Positions 15,258 through 22,162 of a DNA stretch of 52,865 nt are shown here, in pieces. The DNA is from Candidatus Avimicrobium faecavium (GTDB lineage Bacteria; Bacillota; Clostridia; Oscillospirales; Ruminococcaceae): the NCBI GenBank assembly GCA_904419105.1, contig CAJFQR010000001.1:1-52865 (forward strand), in the 5' to 3' direction. Below the pieces are notes generated by a model, which had not been told where the DNA came from, did not search any database, and saw only the letters and a program-made list of their open reading frames with translations. A program made the position numbers and the translations under genes. How positions within the stretch are numbered: the first letter of the stretch is position 1; the number at the start of each line of letters is the position of its first letter.

Positions 15258-15274
15258 ACCGGTCACTCCCTTTC
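15147..15274 (-). repeat. Duplicated signal-peptide segment, copy in lipoprotein 3
   Basis: 128 bases nearly identical to 13435-13562 (three mismatches seen), covering the RBS, lipoprotein signal and Ala/Gly/Ser linker. Synonymous sites are almost unchanged, so the duplication or conversion is recent. Confidence 0.85.
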
Positions 15275-15281
15275 ATCCTTT

Positions 15282-15310
15282 AGTGTATCAAATTATCGGG
15301 GAAGTTTCCA
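15282..15310 (-). promoter_or_regulatory. Promoter of the lipoprotein operon
   Basis: On the minus strand, -35 TGGAAA (15305-15310), 17-base spacer, -10 TACACT (15282-15287). The leader is only about 18 bases. No copy of the BlaI-type operator found at 18441-18500 is visible here. Confidence 0.5.
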
Positions 15311-15342
15311 CCCTTTCCCACCGTCATTGTGGAAAACTTTAC

Positions 15343-15368
15343 AAAAAAAGACGCCCCGAAGGGCGTCT
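15343..15368 (-). terminator. Intrinsic terminator after the BlaR1-like gene
   Basis: AGACGCCC (15349-15356), loop CGAA, GGGCGTCT (15361-15368). On the minus strand it is followed by a T-run at 15343-15348. It separates the regulator operon from the lipoprotein operon. Confidence 0.85.
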
Positions 15369-15376
15369 GTCCATTG

Positions 15377-18004
15377 TCATTCGGCCGCTGCCGCCTGCCA
15401 GTTCCCGTCCCGGCGCCGGGCGGCCCAGCGGGTCCCCTGATAGCCGGTGGTCCCCACCGAGAAGTCCACCTCGAGGAGGAAGTCCCGGTCCTCCCCGGCG
15501 GCGCTGTCCTCTAGCAGAAGGTCGCTGTCCACCACCGCCCCGGGATAGGCGGCCTGGATCGCCTCGGTCACCGCCTGAAGGGCGGCGGCGTATTCGGCGG
15601 AAAAGGCCGTTTCGGGGTAGGTGTACTCCGCCACATACCAGATGCCGTCCACCTGCTCCAGCGTGAAGTTCACCGGGCGGTAGTGGGGAACATAGGCCGG
15701 GTCGGTATCCCGCTCGATGCCGCCGGCGTTTGTCTCATACCAGGCCCGCAGGGTCACCCGGCCGGGGGCGGAGGACACCGGTTCCAGCCCGGACAGCGCC
15801 AGCTCATAGGCATAGCCGGTGCGCCAGGGTCCCAGCCGCCACACCCGGCCATCGGCGGTGCGGGTGATGCGGGTCACCTCGCTGGCCTCAAAGGCGGCAC
15901 GGGCCTCCGGGGTGAAGATCGAGCCGATGGTGGCCTCGTAGTCGTTCAGCTCATAGAACATCGGCATATCGTCACGGAGCATCTCATAGCTCCCATCGGG
16001 AAAGAGGACGGTGTCGTCCACATTGTAGGCGGCGCTGGCGCAGTACCAGAGGTCTACGGCGATACCGGTGATGTCGCTGCCGGCGGCGTCGGTGAGATGC
16101 AGCCCGGAGAGGTCGTACTGTTCGGAGAAGCTGCCGGGGTAACGGCGGCCGGTGGGCCCATAGGACCAGTCCGCCCCGGTCCCACCGCTGAGCGTGAGGC
16201 TCTCCGCCAGCGTGGCCAGGTCGCTGTCGGACAGGCTCACCGCCGGGTCCAGCCGCAGCGCCAGCCAGGCGGGCAGCGTCCGGTCGTAGCAGAGCAGCCC
16301 GGTGGTGGTCAACTCAGGCACGGCGGCGTTGTCGGTGCCGGGGTGCTGGGCCCGCCAGCCCTCGTCCTTGTAGGTGACGGCGGCGGTGCCGGTTTCCCCG
16401 TTTTGGGAGCTTGCCATCGGGACAAAGTCCCCCCACACCTCGCTGGAGGAGAGCCGCAGCTCGTAAAATACCGTCTTCCACTCGTCGCCATCGGGGATCT
16501 CCGCCGCAGGGGTCGGCTCATAGCCGGACACCGTCACCGCCGCCACAAAGGTCTCCCCGTCCCAGATCCCCGCCTGATAGGGCAGTGAGGCGATATGATG
16601 GGCCGGGTCCCCGTCGTCGATGCGCAGCTGCCAGTCCTCCGGGAGCAGCAGCCGGGCCACCACCGACTGGTAGGCGCTCTCCCCGCCGGTGAGGGGTGTC
16701 TCGATGCTCACCCACTTCCATCCATCCGGCACCGCAGCGGTGACCGGGCCGCCGTCCGCTGCCGCCAGCAGGTCCACCTCCAATGGGGCGGAGGCCTCCG
16801 GCAGGGTGGCGGTGAGCCACAGCTCGGTGTACCCGGCGGTGAGGTCCACCGAATAGCTCTCCCCGGCCTGCCAGTCGGTGTTCTCAAACAGGTGGACGCT
16901 CATGCCGCCGTCGGGGCCGTCCGCCGTGCGGCCGTTCACCAGCACCGACCAGCCCTCCGCCGGGCCCCGGGCCGGCAGTGTGAAGGAGACGTTCCCGCTC
17001 TCATAGCGGACGCTCTCCCCGAGGGCGGAGAGGGCCTCATCGGCGGAGAGTTCCCTCGCCCCGGTGAAGGCGCACCCGGCCAGCAGCGCCAGCCCTGCCG
17101 CCACCGCGGCAAAGGCCGCCTTCCCGGTGTGGGGTCCTTTGGCGATCAGGGCGATGCGCTCCCGCAGTCCGCCGGAGGTCATCATCGTGGCGGCACAGCC
17201 CGGGGCGGTGGTTTTCCGGGCGCGCACCAGCGCCAGCAGCGTGCGGCCATAGGCCGGGCCCTCCGCTTCGCCGAGGGCCGCCACCGCCCGCTCGTCACAG
17301 CTCAGCTCGCTGTCGTCCCGGCTGAGCCTGGCTGCCAGCCACACCAGCGGGTCGAACCAGTACAGCGTCAGGCACAGCCCCCGCGCCACCGCCCAGAGAT
17401 GGTCCCCCTGCCGGTAGTGGCAGAGCTCATGGGTGAGCACATGGCGCAGCGTCCGCCCATCGGCGGCGGCCTCCGGGGTGAGGTAGACCGCCGGCGTTGG
17501 GAAGCCGAAGAGACAGGGGGTCGGCAGAGACGGGGCCAGGTACACCGGCAGCGGGCTCTGCACCCCTTCCGGCAGGGAAAAGGCCCGCCGCTCCCGGCGC
17601 AGCCCCCGGGCAAAGCGCAGGTTGACCGCCAGCAGCCACCCGCCGGTGACCGCCGCCCCTGCCAGCCAGATCAGGGCGAGGGGTTCTATCGTCCGGGCGG
17701 GAGCGGCCTCCTGTGAGGTGCCGTCTGCCGGGGCCTCCGGCAGGGTATCCGCCGGCGTCTCCGGCCCGGTGAACACCTCCACCCGCACCGGCTGGAAGGC
17801 CGCCAGCCGTTCCGCCGCAGGGAGGTTCATCACGCTGGATGCCGCCGGTGGGGAGAGGGGCACCAGCAGCCGCAGTACCACCGCCAGCCAGAGGGCATAG
17901 CGGAGCTGCCGGCTCAGCCTGTCCCGGAGCACCAGCCGGAGCAGCACCACCGCCAGGATCACCACCGATGAGGTGATGAGCAGTTCCATCGGGGAGGCAA
18001 GCAT
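15377..18004 (-). CDS. BlaR1/MecR1-type M56 membrane metalloprotease with atypical ectodomain
   Basis: 875-residue sensor protease. Membrane segments lie near residues 8-28, 34-52, 108-128 and 325-345. The cytoplasmic M56 domain has zinc motif HELCH at 192-196 and the downstream SRDDSELSCDERAVAALG, whose Glu would be the third ligand. In known systems it cleaves BlaI or a partner after ligand binding outside. The ~530-residue C-terminal outer part is not a penicillin-binding domain: I see no SxxK/SxN/KTG set. It is instead colinear with lipoproteins 2 and 3 encoded just downstream. The ATG at 18004 has AAAGGAG ten bases upstream. It follows the BlaI-like gene by six bases, forming an operon ended at 15349. 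Confidence 0.87.
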   Translation of the reverse strand: MLASPMELLITSSVVILAVVLLRLVLRDRLSRQLRYALWLAVVLRLLVPLSPPAASSVMNLPAAERLAAFQPVRVEVFTGPETPADTLPEAPADGTSQEAAPARTIEPLALIWLAGAAVTGGWLLAVNLRFARGLRRERRAFSLPEGVQSPLPVYLAPSLPTPCLFGFPTPAVYLTPEAAADGRTLRHVLTHELCHYRQGDHLWAVARGLCLTLYWFDPLVWLAARLSRDDSELSCDERAVAALGEAEGPAYGRTLLALVRARKTTAPGCAATMMTSGGLRERIALIAKGPHTGKAAFAAVAAGLALLAGCAFTGARELSADEALSALGESVRYESGNVSFTLPARGPAEGWSVLVNGRTADGPDGGMSVHLFENTDWQAGESYSVDLTAGYTELWLTATLPEASAPLEVDLLAAADGGPVTAAVPDGWKWVSIETPLTGGESAYQSVVARLLLPEDWQLRIDDGDPAHHIASLPYQAGIWDGETFVAAVTVSGYEPTPAAEIPDGDEWKTVFYELRLSSSEVWGDFVPMASSQNGETGTAAVTYKDEGWRAQHPGTDNAAVPELTTTGLLCYDRTLPAWLALRLDPAVSLSDSDLATLAESLTLSGGTGADWSYGPTGRRYPGSFSEQYDLSGLHLTDAAGSDITGIAVDLWYCASAAYNVDDTVLFPDGSYEMLRDDMPMFYELNDYEATIGSIFTPEARAAFEASEVTRITRTADGRVWRLGPWRTGYAYELALSGLEPVSSAPGRVTLRAWYETNAGGIERDTDPAYVPHYRPVNFTLEQVDGIWYVAEYTYPETAFSAEYAAALQAVTEAIQAAYPGAVVDSDLLLEDSAAGEDRDFLLEVDFSVGTTGYQGTRWAARRRDGNWQAAAAE

Positions 18005-18010
18005 AGCGGG

Positions 18011-18418
18011 TCAGCTCCTTTCTGTCGTCTCATCGGCGGCGCGGCGGGCGGCCTCCGCCCGGCGCAGCACCGCGTCCAGTTCCTCCAGCGTCTCATCCGA
18101 GAGGTCCTCGTCCGCCAGCAGGGTGCTCACCAGCAGCCCCAGGCTCCCGCCGTAGAGCCGTTCCAGCAGCCCCTTTGTCTCCCGGCGACAGGCCTCCGAC
18201 CGGTCCATTGCCGGATAGAAGACCTTTGCCCGGCCGCCGTCCTCATGGCGCACCGCCCCCTTCTTCTCCAGCCGGGACAGCATCGTGATCACCGTGTTCT
18301 TCTGCCAGCCGGTCTCCTCCCGCAGCCCCTCGGTCAGGGCGGTGATGGTGGCCGGGCCCTCCCACAGGCGGTTCATCAGCTTCCATTCGCCGTCCGAGAG
18401 GGTGATGGACTTTTTCAT
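18011..18418 (-). CDS. blaI: BlaI/MecI-family transcriptional repressor
   Basis: 135-residue winged-helix repressor of the Penicillinase_R family. LSDGEWKLMNRLWEGPATITALTE begins the domain, WQKNTVITMLSRLEKKGAV is the recognition helix, and RHEDGGRAKVFYPAM the wing. A C-terminal helical dimer region follows. Length is normal for BlaI. ATG 18418 has AAAGGAG nine bases upstream; a longer in-frame extension runs through the operator sites and is rejected. Two palindromic operators flank its own promoter, so it is autoregulated. The BlaR1-like protease in the same operon is its expected inactivator. Confidence 0.9.
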   Translation of the reverse strand: MKKSITLSDGEWKLMNRLWEGPATITALTEGLREETGWQKNTVITMLSRLEKKGAVRHEDGGRAKVFYPAMDRSEACRRETKGLLERLYGGSLGLLVSTLLADEDLSDETLEELDAVLRRAEAARRAADETTERS

Positions 18419-18440
18419 CGCACGTCGCTCCTTTCCGTTT

Positions 18441-18458
18441 GGCAGACAGGTGTCTACC
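18441..18458. promoter_or_regulatory. BlaI-type operator O2
   Basis: GGCAGACA GG TGTCTACC, an inverted repeat with one mismatch around two central bases. It covers the expected transcription start of the blaI operon. Confidence 0.75.
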
Positions 18459-18469
18459 TTTCTGCTTTC

Positions 18470-18498
18470 AGCATACCACTTTGGTAGACAGATGTCAA
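18470..18498 (-). promoter_or_regulatory. Promoter of the blaI-blaR1-like operon
   Basis: On the minus strand, -35 TTGACA (18493-18498), 17-base spacer, -10 TATGCT (18470-18475). The -35 lies inside operator O1, and O2 starts just downstream of the -10. Confidence 0.75.
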
Positions 18499-18500
18499 CC
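18483..18500. promoter_or_regulatory. BlaI-type operator O1
   Basis: GGTAGACA GA TGTCAACC, an inverted repeat with one mismatch, centred 42 bases (four helical turns) from O2. Both sites fit GGTAGACAnnTGTCTACC. Confidence 0.78.
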
Positions 18501-18511
18501 TGTTTTTGCCG

Positions 18512-18540
18512 AAAAAAACCGGCCCGAGCACCGGACCGGT
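18512..18540 (-). terminator. Intrinsic terminator after the DUF401-type permease
   Basis: On the minus strand, ACCGGTCCG, loop GTGCT, CGGGCCGGT (18518-18540) with one G-T pair, then a run of T (18512-18517). Confidence 0.75.
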
Positions 18541-18585
18541 CATTTTCTCTGGAAAGAAGCCCGCGCAGAGGGCGGTGCGGCTGCC

Positions 18586-19818
18586 TTAGAGGCCGACAGC
18601 CTGCAGGATGAAGTAGTAGCCGAACACCAGCGCCGCGGCCACGATGACCAGCGGGACGCTCTTGACGATCAGCGAGCCCAGCGGGACCTTGTAGTCCTCG
18701 GCGCAGAGGGTCAGGCAGATGTGGGTCGGGTTGACCTGCATGACGACATAGGACATACTCATGCACAGCAGGAACAGCGAGAAGAAGGATCCGTCCCCGA
18801 CCGAGGCCAGAGCCATCGGAACGCCCAGGACCACGATGGTCTGAGTACCGCCGACCAGGGTGCCGACGGCGAAGATCAGCGCCCAGACCATAAAGCTGGG
18901 GATGGGCAGCTTGGACAGGTAGGTGGGCAGCAGCTCAACCACACCGGTGGCACGCAGCAGGTTGCCGAAGATCATAACGGCGAGGGTGTTGAGCATCAGC
19001 TTTCCCTCAAAGGCTGTGCGGAAGAAGGGCACAATCTCGGCGGCGGTGAACTTGTTGATAAAGAACTCCAGCACGATGCACAGCAGAACCGCCGCCCAAA
19101 CCGGAGCATTGAGCACCAGCACGATGGCAATGGACAGGAAGATGGGCCAGATGCTCTTGACCAGCAGCTTGGCGTAGTAGCTCTTGGGCTGCTCGCTCTT
19201 GAGACCGGTATCCTTGGGGATGCGGCGCAGGTAGATCACATAACCGGAGATGTACAGGCAGATGACAACCGGCAGCATACCGATGACGAAGGTAGCCGGG
19301 GTGACCGCACCAGCGGTAAGGGTGATGGCGATCAGGATGTTGCCGTAGGTGGGCATAAAGGCCTCGGAGATATGCCGGAAGTAGGTGGTGACGGCAGCGG
19401 TCTCCGGGACGGAGAGGGAATCACCCACCGCATCGCGGACGATGGGTCCGCAGATCAGCACGGTGGAAGCCGCCGGCAGGCAGCCCAGCATAAAGGGCAC
19501 CACCGAGGCGTTGATGCGCCGGTTGTTGAACAGGCCGTCCATCGCCGTCTGGCAGCCGGCCAGCTGGTGGCGGCTCTCCATCATACGCTGCAGATAGGTG
19601 ATGCAGTACAGCACCGCCAGGGCATTCAGGGTGTTGTAGCCGATGGCGCCCTCCTTGATGGCCGGCAGCATGACATCCATCGGCGGCTGATACAGCACGA
19701 TGACGATCACGCTGGCAATGGACATAACCAGGTTCAGCGGGCGCTTGAAGGCCAGCAGCGCGATGATGATGGCGAAGACAACCCCCAGCTTGATCAGTGA
19801 CAAGATTTCGGGATTCAA
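18586..19818 (-). CDS. DUF401-family membrane permease
   Basis: 410-residue protein with about ten membrane segments. The pattern LIKLGVVFAIIIALLAFKRPLN at the start, the central MLGCLPAASTVLICGPIVRDA, and the C-terminal VGGTQTIVVLGVPMALA...MQVNPTHICLTL match the DUF401 family, ion-transporter-like proteins related to citrate/gluconate-type carriers. The substrate is unknown. No good ATG exists near the conserved start; I chose the TTG at 19816-19818, with AAGGAGGAAG about nine bases upstream. The glycerate kinase gene lies upstream on the same strand but 348 bases away, and a separate promoter lies between. Confidence 0.75.
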   Translation of the reverse strand: MNPEILSLIKLGVVFAIIIALLAFKRPLNLVMSIASVIVIVLYQPPMDVMLPAIKEGAIGYNTLNALAVLYCITYLQRMMESRHQLAGCQTAMDGLFNNRRINASVVPFMLGCLPAASTVLICGPIVRDAVGDSLSVPETAAVTTYFRHISEAFMPTYGNILIAITLTAGAVTPATFVIGMLPVVICLYISGYVIYLRRIPKDTGLKSEQPKSYYAKLLVKSIWPIFLSIAIVLVLNAPVWAAVLLCIVLEFFINKFTAAEIVPFFRTAFEGKLMLNTLAVMIFGNLLRATGVVELLPTYLSKLPIPSFMVWALIFAVGTLVGGTQTIVVLGVPMALASVGDGSFFSLFLLCMSMSYVVMQVNPTHICLTLCAEDYKVPLGSLIVKSVPLVIVAAALVFGYYFILQAVGL

Positions 19819-19968
19819 GAACTTCTTCCTCCTTCGGAACTTCTGCCCGCTCCGCCGGGCAGGATGTTTCGTACTAACAGTATGGCGTGCACAGGGCCGC
19901 GGAGCCTTGGCCAGAGCAGCCGCCGTCACTGCGCATTCCGGCGATTGCATACCTGTTCACTGGGTTTA

Positions 19969-19997
19969 ATTTTAGCATCGAAACCGTCCTTTGTAAA
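19969..19997 (-). promoter_or_regulatory. Promoter of the DUF401-type permease
   Basis: On the minus strand, -35 TTTACA (19992-19997), 17-base spacer, -10 TAAAAT (19969-19974). The leader is about 145 bases, GC-rich, and ends in a CTGCCCG/CGGGCAG hairpin just before the RBS. Confidence 0.6.
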
Positions 19998-20166
19998 TCC
20001 ATTTTTTCAGGAAAAGTTCACATTTCGGCAATTTTTTCGTCGATTTGGCGGTGAAACCACAGCACCCGGTGAGAAAGTACAAAACTCCTACCGGTTTTTT
20101 GTATGCTTTGCGAAGAGCACGGGCCGCCCCATCGGGAAAAATTCCCATCCGCCTTTTTCCGCGCAC
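19998..20166. other. Gap between DUF401 permease promoter and glycerate kinase
   Basis: AT-richer spacer with no reading frame that has a ribosome binding site. No convincing terminator for glycerate kinase is visible, so some read-through into the permease gene is possible. Confidence 0.4.
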
Positions 20167-21306
20167 TCAATCTCTGTGTTTTCCTCTCGCTGCCGCCATG
20201 GCCAGGCGTGTCACCTGTTCCGCCGTCCGGGCCAGCTCCTGCCGCGCCCGTGCCGGGTCCAGCGCTGTCTCCAGGCTTACCGGGCCGCTCTGGATCCCGA
20301 ATACCCCGTCAAATCCGGCTCCGGCCTCCGGGCTTACGCTGCCGCCCAGCGCCACCGCCGGCACGCCCAGCGCCCGGGCGGCGGCTGCGGCTCCGCCGGG
20401 AGCCTTGCCCATCGCCGTCTGCCGGTCGATGCGCCCTTCCCCGGTGAAGAACAGGTCGCACCCCGCCGCCGCCTCCCGGAAGCCCGTCTCCCGGAGCACC
20501 AGCTCCACCCCGGACCGGAGCTCTGCCCCAAGCCCGGCCATCAGCCCGAACCCGAGCCCCCCGGCAGCCCCGGCCCCGGGGGCCAGCGGGTCTCCCCGGC
20601 CGAGGTCCCGGCAGGCGATCCGCCCAAACCGCTCCAGCGCAGCGTCCAGCACCGGGATATCCGCCGGCCGGGCGCCCTTCTGCGGACCGTAGACAGCGGC
20701 GGCGCCGTTCGGCCCGCAGAGGGGATTTTCCACGTCGCAGGCCACCAGGAACCGGCAGTCCCGCAGCTCCGGCAGGGCGCCGGAGGGGTCGATGCGTGCA
20801 AGCTCCGCCAGGCCGGCGGCCCCGGGGGCGATCTCGCTGCCGGCCTGGTTCAGCAGCCGGAACCCGAGGGCTGCCAGCAGTCCGGCGCCGCCGTCATTTG
20901 TGGCAGAGCCCCCGATCCCGATGAGGAACTCCCGGCAGCCGGCGGCGATGGCGTCGGCGATCAGCTCCCCGACGCCGCAGGTGGTGGCGGCAAACGGGTC
21001 CCGCTTTTCGGCGGGGACCAGCGGCAGCCCGGCTGCGGCGGCCATCTCCAGCACGGCGGTACCGCTCGCCCGGCGGATGCCGTACACCGCCTCCACCCTC
21101 TCTCCGAGGGGCCCGGTGACGGTGCAGACCCGGCGCTCCTCCGGGGCACAGAGGGCGGCCACGGTCCCCTCTCCGCCGTCCGCCAGCGGCAGCAGGGTGA
21201 TGGCCGCCTTCGGGCAGGCGGCCAAAACCCCGTCCCGTACCGCCTCCCCGGCCTCCCGGGACCCGAGGCATCCTTTGAAGGAATCCATCGCAATGAGCAC
21301 TTTCAT
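20167..21306 (-). CDS. glxK: Glycerate 2-kinase (GlxK/GarK family)
   Basis: 379-residue cytoplasmic kinase that phosphorylates D-glycerate with ATP to 2-phosphoglycerate. Family landmarks: N-terminal MKVLIAMDSFKGCLGSREAG, PLADGGEGTV, central IGIGGSATNDGGAGLLAALGF, CDVENPLCGPNGAA, and C-terminal DLFFTGEGRIDRQTAMGKAP. All glycine-rich loops and the conserved Asp/Lys residues are intact and the length is normal. ATG at 21306 follows GGGGAGAGGG. The upstream glutaredoxin-like gene is on the same strand but is closed by a terminator, so this gene probably has its own promoter, which I could not place with confidence. Confidence 0.93.
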   Translation of the reverse strand: MKVLIAMDSFKGCLGSREAGEAVRDGVLAACPKAAITLLPLADGGEGTVAALCAPEERRVCTVTGPLGERVEAVYGIRRASGTAVLEMAAAAGLPLVPAEKRDPFAATTCGVGELIADAIAAGCREFLIGIGGSATNDGGAGLLAALGFRLLNQAGSEIAPGAAGLAELARIDPSGALPELRDCRFLVACDVENPLCGPNGAAAVYGPQKGARPADIPVLDAALERFGRIACRDLGRGDPLAPGAGAAGGLGFGLMAGLGAELRSGVELVLRETGFREAAAGCDLFFTGEGRIDRQTAMGKAPGGAAAAARALGVPAVALGGSVSPEAGAGFDGVFGIQSGPVSLETALDPARARQELARTAEQVTRLAMAAARGKHRD

Positions 21307-21343
21307 AGACAAACCCTCTCCCCTCTTTTCGCTGTCAGACAGC

Positions 21344-21371
21344 AAAAACTCCCCGTTGACCGGGGAGTTTT
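21344..21371 (-). terminator. Intrinsic terminator after the glutaredoxin-like gene
   Basis: AAAACTCCCCG (21345-21355), loop TTGAC, CGGGGAGTTTT (21361-21371). On the minus strand it ends in TTTTT. Confidence 0.85.
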
Positions 21372-21392
21372 CCCGCCGATGGGCGGTGGTAT

Positions 21393-21680
21393 TTACCGCG
21401 TGAACTCCATACGCTCGTCGATGCCCAGGTCGGCCAGCACCTTGTTCACATCGCGGGTGAAGGTGCCGTCCTCCAGCTCCACCAGCGGGAAGCCGATGCC
21501 GCCGCTGCCCCGTACCCCGTCAAACAGCGGGCTGGTGTCCCGGAAGGTGACGAACTCCTTGAGCAGGTTGATCGATCCGGTTACGTTGACGAAGGTGGGC
21601 ATCACCCCGTGGGATGTCAGGATCGAGAGGAATCGTAGTGTTCCCGGACATACATTGCTTCCATAGACTTTGATCGCCAT
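21393..21680 (-). CDS. Small glutaredoxin-like protein
   Basis: 95-residue protein, MAIKVYGSNVCPGTLRFLSI at the start. The layout is beta strand, Cys turn (VCPGT), helix, then VNVTGSINLLKEFVTFRD and a GIGFPLVELEDG strand pair. This is the glutaredoxin fold, including the cis-Pro segment (FPLVE). The redox motif has one Cys (CPGT) instead of CPxC, as in monothiol forms. It would be cytoplasmic. ATG 21680 follows AAGGAGG by nine bases. It has its own promoter at 21746 and a terminator at 21344. Partner unknown. Confidence 0.75.
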   Translation of the reverse strand: MAIKVYGSNVCPGTLRFLSILTSHGVMPTFVNVTGSINLLKEFVTFRDTSPLFDGVRGSGGIGFPLVELEDGTFTRDVNKVLADLGIDERMEFTR

Positions 21681-21745
21681 AATTGGGTACCTCCTTGTGG
21701 GTTTCACGGTGGATTTTCTGCCCCGGTGCCGGGGCTCCTGTTTCT

Positions 21746-21774
21746 ATTATAGGCCCCGGTCCGGCTGCCGTCAA
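21746..21774 (-). promoter_or_regulatory. Promoter of the glutaredoxin-like gene
   Basis: On the minus strand, -35 TTGACG (21769-21774), 17-base spacer, -10 TATAAT (21746-21751). The leader contains a GCCCCG/CGGGGC hairpin (21720-21735). Confidence 0.75.
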
Positions 21775-21966
21775 CCGTCCCTGCATTATAATAGTATCCC
21801 GGCGGCGGAGGGCGGCTTTCCACCCTGCTGGAAAGGCAGGAAACAATGGGTAGGGGTGTCGGCCTGGTTGAGACAGGATTTGACACAAAATACAGTCACT
21901 TCATCGGAAAAAAGCGCTGCGATTTTGTGCAGATTGCGCTAATTTATTGCGAATTTGTTAATTCTA
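21775..21966. other. Intergenic region upstream of the giant surface protein
   Basis: Sequence becomes AT-richer toward 21966. No gene with a ribosome binding site seen. It is flanked by the divergent promoters at 21746 and 21967. Confidence 0.4.
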
Positions 21967-21995
21967 TTGAAATTTCCTGTGACCTGTGCTAAAGT
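21967..21995 (+). promoter_or_regulatory. Promoter of the giant Cna-B surface protein
   Basis: -35 TTGAAA (21967-21972), 17-base spacer, -10 TAAAGT (21990-21995). The leader to the ATG is about 160 bases. Confidence 0.5.
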
Positions 21996-22038
21996 TAAGG
22001 CAAATAGAATAATTTGCGTGAAAAGTATGATGAAGATT

Positions 22039-22052
22039 TGTCAAATTTGACA
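22039..22052. promoter_or_regulatory. Perfect 14-base palindrome in the surface-protein leader
   Basis: TGTCAAATTTGACA, a perfect AT-rich palindrome about 40 bases after the presumed transcription start. Position and symmetry fit a repressor operator. No regulator gene is adjacent. Confidence 0.4.
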
Positions 22053-22162
22053 GTAGGAGGCAAGCAAAAACAGAATCTTCACGCATACGGCCGGCCGCTT
22101 TGGGTGTCGGGCCCAGTCGGGGGCGGCAGGCAGAGGTGTTTCATGCAGAAGGGAAGGTTTGT

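Noticed and set aside
15288..15350. Search for a BlaI-type operator before the lipoprotein operon
   Set aside because: No GGTAGACAnnTGTCTACC-like sequence found with up to about four mismatches by eye.
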